Both the position numbers and the translations under genes were made by a program. The notes below the pieces were generated by a model. The model ran no database searches and was not told the DNA's origin. It saw only the letters and a list, made by a program, of their open reading frames with translations. 8,342 nt of DNA from CAZYTO01 sp964650405 (GTDB taxonomy: Bacteria > Acidobacteriota > Thermoanaerobaculia > Gp7-AA8), in assembly GCA_964650405.1 (NCBI GenBank), contig CAZYTO010000259.1, forward strand, positions 1 to 8,342, given 5' to 3'. Positions within the stretch are counted from its first letter, which is position 1; each line of letters opens with the position of its first letter. This document shows, one piece after another, positions 5,801 through 8,342 of the stretch.

Positions 5801-5871
5801 GGAACCTTTGTCTGTTTCATCTGGTGGGCAATGTATCGCCGCAGGGCCGGGCAGGATTGAAGAAACGCGAC
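5801..5871. repeat. Direct repeat copy 2, ending at the AraC-type start
   Basis: Second copy of the ~70-bp repeat, about 101 bases from the first. Its minus strand carries a start-like ATG followed by codons for KQTKVPF, matching the N-terminus of DUF3224 but leading into the gap. It ends directly before the ATG of the AraC-type gene, so it also supplies that gene's translation start region. Confidence 0.7.
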
Positions 5872-6666
5872 ATGGTGACGCCGAAGCACGATAAGCCGCG
5901 AGGCATCCTGAACTACCGCCATTCGGAGACGTCAGGCCGGTTCGGTTACTGGCCTTCCGCCGATCTGGCGCCCTTCGTCGAGCACTACTGGATCCTCGAG
6001 TGGGATCTCCCGACGCCGCAGACGAACCAAGTGCTCTCGCATCCATCGATGCACCTCGCGCTCGAGGCAGGGCGCTCGGGCGTCTACGGCGTGATCACAA
6101 AGACGTTCACACGCGTGACGGAAGGGAAGGGGCGCGTGATCGGTACGAAGTTCCGCCCGGGCGGCTTCCGGCCCTTCGTGGAGAAGGACATCTCGACCTT
6201 CACCGACAGGCGCCTCACCCTGCCCGAGGTTTTCGGAGACGACGGGCAACGCCTCGAACAGCGCGTCCTGCAGCACGACGACCACCAGGCGGCCATCGCG
6301 GTGATCGAGACCTTCCTCCGCAGCCGCCACCCCCGGCCCGACGAGACGATCGCCCGTGTCAGCGGAATGGTCGAGCGTATTGCCGCGGACCGCGACCTCG
6401 TCCGCGTGGATCAACTTGTCGAGCTCTTCGGCCTCGGCGCGCGCCAGTTGCAGCGCCTCTTCAGCGCCTGGGTCGGGGTGAGCCCGAAGTGGGTGATCCA
6501 GCGCTACCGGCTGCACGAAGCCGCGGAGCGCGTCGCCTCCGGCGGTCCCATCGACTGGGCCGCCCTGGCCCACGACCTCGGCTACGCCGACCAGGCCCAC
6601 TTCATCCGCGACTTCAAACGTATCGTGGGGGAGACGCCGGCGGAGTACGGGCGGGCCTTTCGTTGA
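5872..6666 (+). CDS. AraC-family transcriptional regulator with DUF6597-type N-terminal domain
   Basis: A 264-residue regulator. The N-terminal domain (about residues 15-115) has the pattern of DUF6597-type AraC regulators: 'WPSADLAPFVEHYWILEWDL', 'PSMHLALE' and 'VIGTKFRPGGFRPFV'. The C-terminal DNA-binding domain has two helix-turn-helix units: 'RVDQLVELFGLGARQLQRLF' near 178-197, then 'WAALAHDLGYADQAHFIRDF' with 'KRIVGETPAEYGR' at about 229-261, the standard AraC signature. The ligand is unknown. The frame is open upstream through the repeat and the gap, but homology to the family begins only after the ATG at 5872; GTG at 5875 is an alternative. The ribosome binding site is weak. It diverges from the DUF3224 gene and converges on the CHAD gene with 42 bases between stops, where I see nothing notable. 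Confidence 0.9.
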   Translation: MVTPKHDKPRGILNYRHSETSGRFGYWPSADLAPFVEHYWILEWDLPTPQTNQVLSHPSMHLALEAGRSGVYGVITKTFTRVTEGKGRVIGTKFRPGGFRPFVEKDISTFTDRRLTLPEVFGDDGQRLEQRVLQHDDHQAAIAVIETFLRSRHPRPDETIARVSGMVERIAADRDLVRVDQLVELFGLGARQLQRLFSAWVGVSPKWVIQRYRLHEAAERVASGGPIDWAALAHDLGYADQAHFIRDFKRIVGETPAEYGRAFR

Positions 6667-6708
6667 GGGGCAGCGAATTCCGCAGTCCACACTCGTTGTA
6701 CCCGGTAA

Positions 6709-7506
6709 TCAGCGCGGCCAGTGCTTCCGCACCCGCTTGCACCATCGTTTCGGGGACTCGTCGTAAAGCGATTCCGCGAGGTCGAGGGCCTCGCGCTCCA
6801 GGTGCTTCCGCTCGCTCGTGATGAGCGGCAGCAGTGCAGCGTCGTCGACATGCTCGAGGGTAATGACCAGATCGTGCTGATGGCCGAGGACGTGGGATAG
6901 GTGCTCGATCCGCTCGGTATGAGCCTGGAGGGGTGAGACGAGACGGGCGTGGTACCAGTGGTCCTTCACGCGCTTGCGCAGCTCGTGGAAATCGGCCGCC
7001 TTGCGGGTCTTCCCTGCGCGCTCCAGCGCCTTCCTGCCGCGGCGGAGCGTGCGGCGCAAGCCGTTTTCCAGCGCGGCGTCGAAGTCGTCCGGAAGATGTG
7101 GCCATTCGCCGAGGCGGGTGCGCGCCCGCTCGACGGCCTCCAGCAGCGGGTCGATGTCGACGACGTCGGGTGCGGCGATCCGCTCGTTTGCGACGGCCAG
7201 GCGCTCCCGCAGCTCGGCGTCCTCGGTCGCCTTCATCAGCCGCTCCACGGTCTCCCCGACAGTCTCCGCGTCCCGCGCCGCGGAGAGCTCCCGGGCCATG
7301 CCGCGATACCAGTCGTTCTCCACGGCGAAGGCCGGGCCGAGCGGCTTCCGGATCAGACGGAGCAGCGACCGGGTCTCCTTGATCCGCTTCCGCGTCTCGT
7401 GCACTTCGCGCGCGCGGAGATGCGCCTCCATCCGGTCGAGCTGCTCGCGCATCACCCGATGGACTTCGGCCGGGATCGGATCGCCCGGCTGCAGCACGTA
7501 CGCCAT
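6709..7506 (-). CDS. CHAD-domain protein
   Basis: A 265-residue, highly charged, helix-rich protein with two CHAD half-units. CHAD (conserved histidine alpha-helical) domains bind inorganic polyphosphate and are often found with CYTH triphosphatases or polyphosphate enzymes. The first conserved block is 'VHETRKRIKETRSLLRLIR' with His36; the second is 'FHELRKRVKDHWYHARLV' with His174. The protein then has 'IEHLSHVLGHQHDLVI' and a basic C-terminus 'KRWCKRVRKHWPR'. Arg and Lys line the helices, as expected for a polyanion-binding surface. No CYTH domain and no polyphosphate kinase or phosphatase is in the window. The start at 7506 is 4 bases after the DinB-family stop, so the two are probably one operon. 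The frame remains open upstream, but that part is antisense-like and overlaps the DinB gene. Confidence 0.9.
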   Translation of the reverse strand: MAYVLQPGDPIPAEVHRVMREQLDRMEAHLRAREVHETRKRIKETRSLLRLIRKPLGPAFAVENDWYRGMARELSAARDAETVGETVERLMKATEDAELRERLAVANERIAAPDVVDIDPLLEAVERARTRLGEWPHLPDDFDAALENGLRRTLRRGRKALERAGKTRKAADFHELRKRVKDHWYHARLVSPLQAHTERIEHLSHVLGHQHDLVITLEHVDDAALLPLITSERKHLEREALDLAESLYDESPKRWCKRVRKHWPR

Positions 7507-7510
7507 GAGC

Positions 7511-8008
7511 TCAGAATCCGCGCTCGTCCGCCGTCGGTCCGTAGATCGAAGGGAGGGCCACATCGAGCATGCGCAGGTACGTGCTGAGCTGCCCGCGGTG
7601 GTGGTAGACGTGATTGAGAATGACGCTCCGGACGACGGCGATCTTCGGCATGGTGAAAACCGGCTTGCCATTCGCCACCATCGACCAGGTCGAGCGCAGA
7701 TCGTCGTCGCTCAGGTTCCCCAGGAGCGACTTGGCCCTGGCCAGTCCCTGATCGAAAGCGGCCACGATCTCCTCGACGGTTTGCGGCGTGCCGTCGCGCG
7801 GCGTCGACGCCACATCCGCCGACGCGCTCTGCAGCATGCCGGCGAGGGCTGGCTGCACCGTTGCGACGTGCACGGCCAGGTCACCGAGCGAGCGCGCCTT
7901 GGCGTGCGGCTTCCATCCGAGATGCTCCTGCGGCAGCCGCTGCAACAGCCGGCGCGTCGCCGCCCCTTCCTGCTCCATCTCTTCGATCATCGGTTGAATC
8001 AACGGCAT
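7511..8008 (-). CDS. DinB-family (DinB/YfiT-like) metal-binding protein
   Basis: A 165-residue four-helix-bundle protein of the DinB superfamily, which includes thiol-dependent transferases and many proteins of unknown role. The metal-binding His triad is visible: His47 in 'LGDLAVHVA', then His133 and His137 in 'LNHVYHHRGQLSTYLRML'. The end 'LPSIYGPTADE' is typical of this subgroup. Length is normal. AGGAGG five bases before the ATG makes the start secure. Despite the family name, nothing here indicates SOS induction; no LexA box is seen upstream. It is probably cotranscribed with the CHAD gene downstream and follows the broken small gene by 37 bases. Confidence 0.92.
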   Translation of the reverse strand: MPLIQPMIEEMEQEGAATRRLLQRLPQEHLGWKPHAKARSLGDLAVHVATVQPALAGMLQSASADVASTPRDGTPQTVEEIVAAFDQGLARAKSLLGNLSDDDLRSTWSMVANGKPVFTMPKIAVVRSVILNHVYHHRGQLSTYLRMLDVALPSIYGPTADERGF

Positions 8009-8013
8009 CGCAT

Positions 8014-8019
8014 CCTCCT
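8014..8019 (-). promoter_or_regulatory. Ribosome binding site of the DinB-family gene
   Basis: The minus strand reads AGGAGG, then five bases (ATGCG), then the ATG at 8008. The ATG within the spacer is out of frame and would not make this protein. Confidence 0.8.
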
Positions 8020-8045
8020 ATCGGAGAGATTCTATGTCGTGGATT

Positions 8046-8194
8046 TCAAGGGCGCCTGAAGAACTGAACGGCCCGCTCGTGCTTCTCTGCCGCAGCCCGC
8101 GAGCCGAACGTACCGAGGTTGCGGCGCTTGCCGCTCTTCCGATCTTCTTTCTCGAGTAGAGCCGGTATTCGCCGGATTTCAGTTTTCGGATCAT
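8046..8194 (-). pseudogene. Small conserved basic protein broken by a one-base frameshift
   Basis: From the ATG at 8194 the frame reads MIRKLKSGEYRLYSRKK (17 codons, to 8144). The next frame, entered one base back, reads DRKSGKRRNLGTFGSRA and then 'AAEKHERAVQFFRRP' to a TGA at 8046-8048. Joined, they give a ~50-residue protein that I recognise as a small conserved hypothetical family (MPIRKLKSGEYRLYS..., K/R-rich centre, NLGTF, then A-E-K-H-E-R-A-V-Q). Unjoined, the first frame continues as unrelated sequence. Adding one base in the AGAAAGAAGA run would restore it. The function is unknown; the basic character would suit nucleic-acid contact. The break may be an assembly artefact, since the same bases match the Illumina adapter core. 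No clear ribosome binding site is seen. Confidence 0.72.
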
Positions 8195-8258
8195 GCCGAT
8201 GGAGTGTGCAGATGGAGCGCCCCCAAGGACAGCAGTTTCCAAAATCTTGATATTGATG

Positions 8259-8342
8259 TCTACGCGCTAGGCATTCATGTCTACGGGCTAGGCATTCATG
8301 TCTACGGGCTAGGCATTCATGCCTACGGGCCAGGCATTCATG
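8259..8342. repeat. 21-bp tandem repeat, four copies, reaching the window edge
   Basis: Four consecutive units at 8259-8279, 8280-8300, 8301-8321 and 8322-8342. Units 2 and 3 are identical (TCTACGGGCTAGGCATTCATG minus its last base is the shared core). Unit 1 differs at one base (GCGC for GGGC) and unit 4 at two. The preceding TATTGATG looks like the end of a decayed unit. The array continues beyond the window or stopped the assembly. Being 21 bp long, it could be read as heptapeptide repeats in two of three frames per strand, but no supported gene uses it. Confidence 0.9.

Noticed and set aside
5776..5871. Start of the AraC-type protein inside or before the N-run
   Set aside because: The extra residues come from repeat DNA and unknown bases; family similarity begins only after the ATG at 5872.
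6949..8059. Long plus-strand open frames opposite the CHAD and DinB genes
   Set aside because: Both minus-strand genes have clear family motifs; the plus-strand products are low-complexity shadows.
8132..8145. Adapter contamination joining two unrelated sequences
   Set aside because: Both sides encode parts of the same small protein family in the right order, so the match to the adapter is native sequence. An indel from trimming is the more likely effect.
8259..8342. CRISPR array
   Set aside because: The units are 21 bp with no unique spacers between them; this is a simple tandem repeat.

Overview
The window is a GC-rich bacterial chromosomal segment that looks like part of a draft or metagenome assembly: it contains a run of ten N (5779-5788) and its right edge lies inside a short tandem repeat. 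The gene content (UvrA, CutA, a GT51 glycosyltransferase, VOC/PhnB-like, DUF3224, AraC with a DUF6597-type N-terminus, CHAD, DinB) resembles the accessory-rich genomes of soil and sediment bacteria such as Acidobacteriota. That assignment is an inference from gene style only. No rRNA or other phylogenetic marker besides half of uvrA is present.

Layout. 1-1537 (-) is the N-terminal 512 codons of UvrA, running off the left edge. 1538-1745 is intergenic and holds a small palindrome just upstream of uvrA and a ~100-bp quasi-palindromic repeat. 1746-2644 (-) is a two-gene operon, a secreted protein of unknown function followed by CutA, coupled by an ATGA overlap. Diverging from it at 2726-3658 (+) is a membrane-anchored monofunctional peptidoglycan glycosyltransferase with a long Thr/Pro-rich tail. 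It is followed at 3690-4346 (+) by a flavoprotein that matches iodotyrosine deiodinases down to the substrate-zwitterion-binding Glu/Tyr/Lys triad. A small HPt-like protein (4292-4615, -) overlaps the 3' end of that gene on the opposite strand.

Right half. A nested inverted repeat (4682-4734) lies between the HPt-like gene and a divergent VOC/PhnB-like gene (4789-5265, +). A strong GC hairpin (5295-5318) separates that gene from a convergent DUF3224 protein (5330-5719, -). DUF3224 and a divergent AraC-type regulator (5872-6666, +) are separated only by a duplicated ~70-bp repeat, an inverted fragment of it, and the N-run. Then a minus-strand cluster runs leftward from the window end: a small conserved basic protein broken by a one-base frameshift (8046-8194), a DinB-family protein (7511-8008) and a CHAD-domain protein (6709-7506). 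The last 84 bases are four copies of a 21-bp repeat.

How it fits together. Most genes are single-function housekeeping or accessory genes (DNA repair, metal homeostasis, wall synthesis, small-molecule enzymes), not one pathway. I see no defence system, prophage, CRISPR array or biosynthetic cluster. The points most worth following up are the bacterial deiodinase-like enzyme, the frameshift placed exactly at a natural look-alike of the Illumina adapter, and several families of small intergenic repeats that sit on the start regions of genes.
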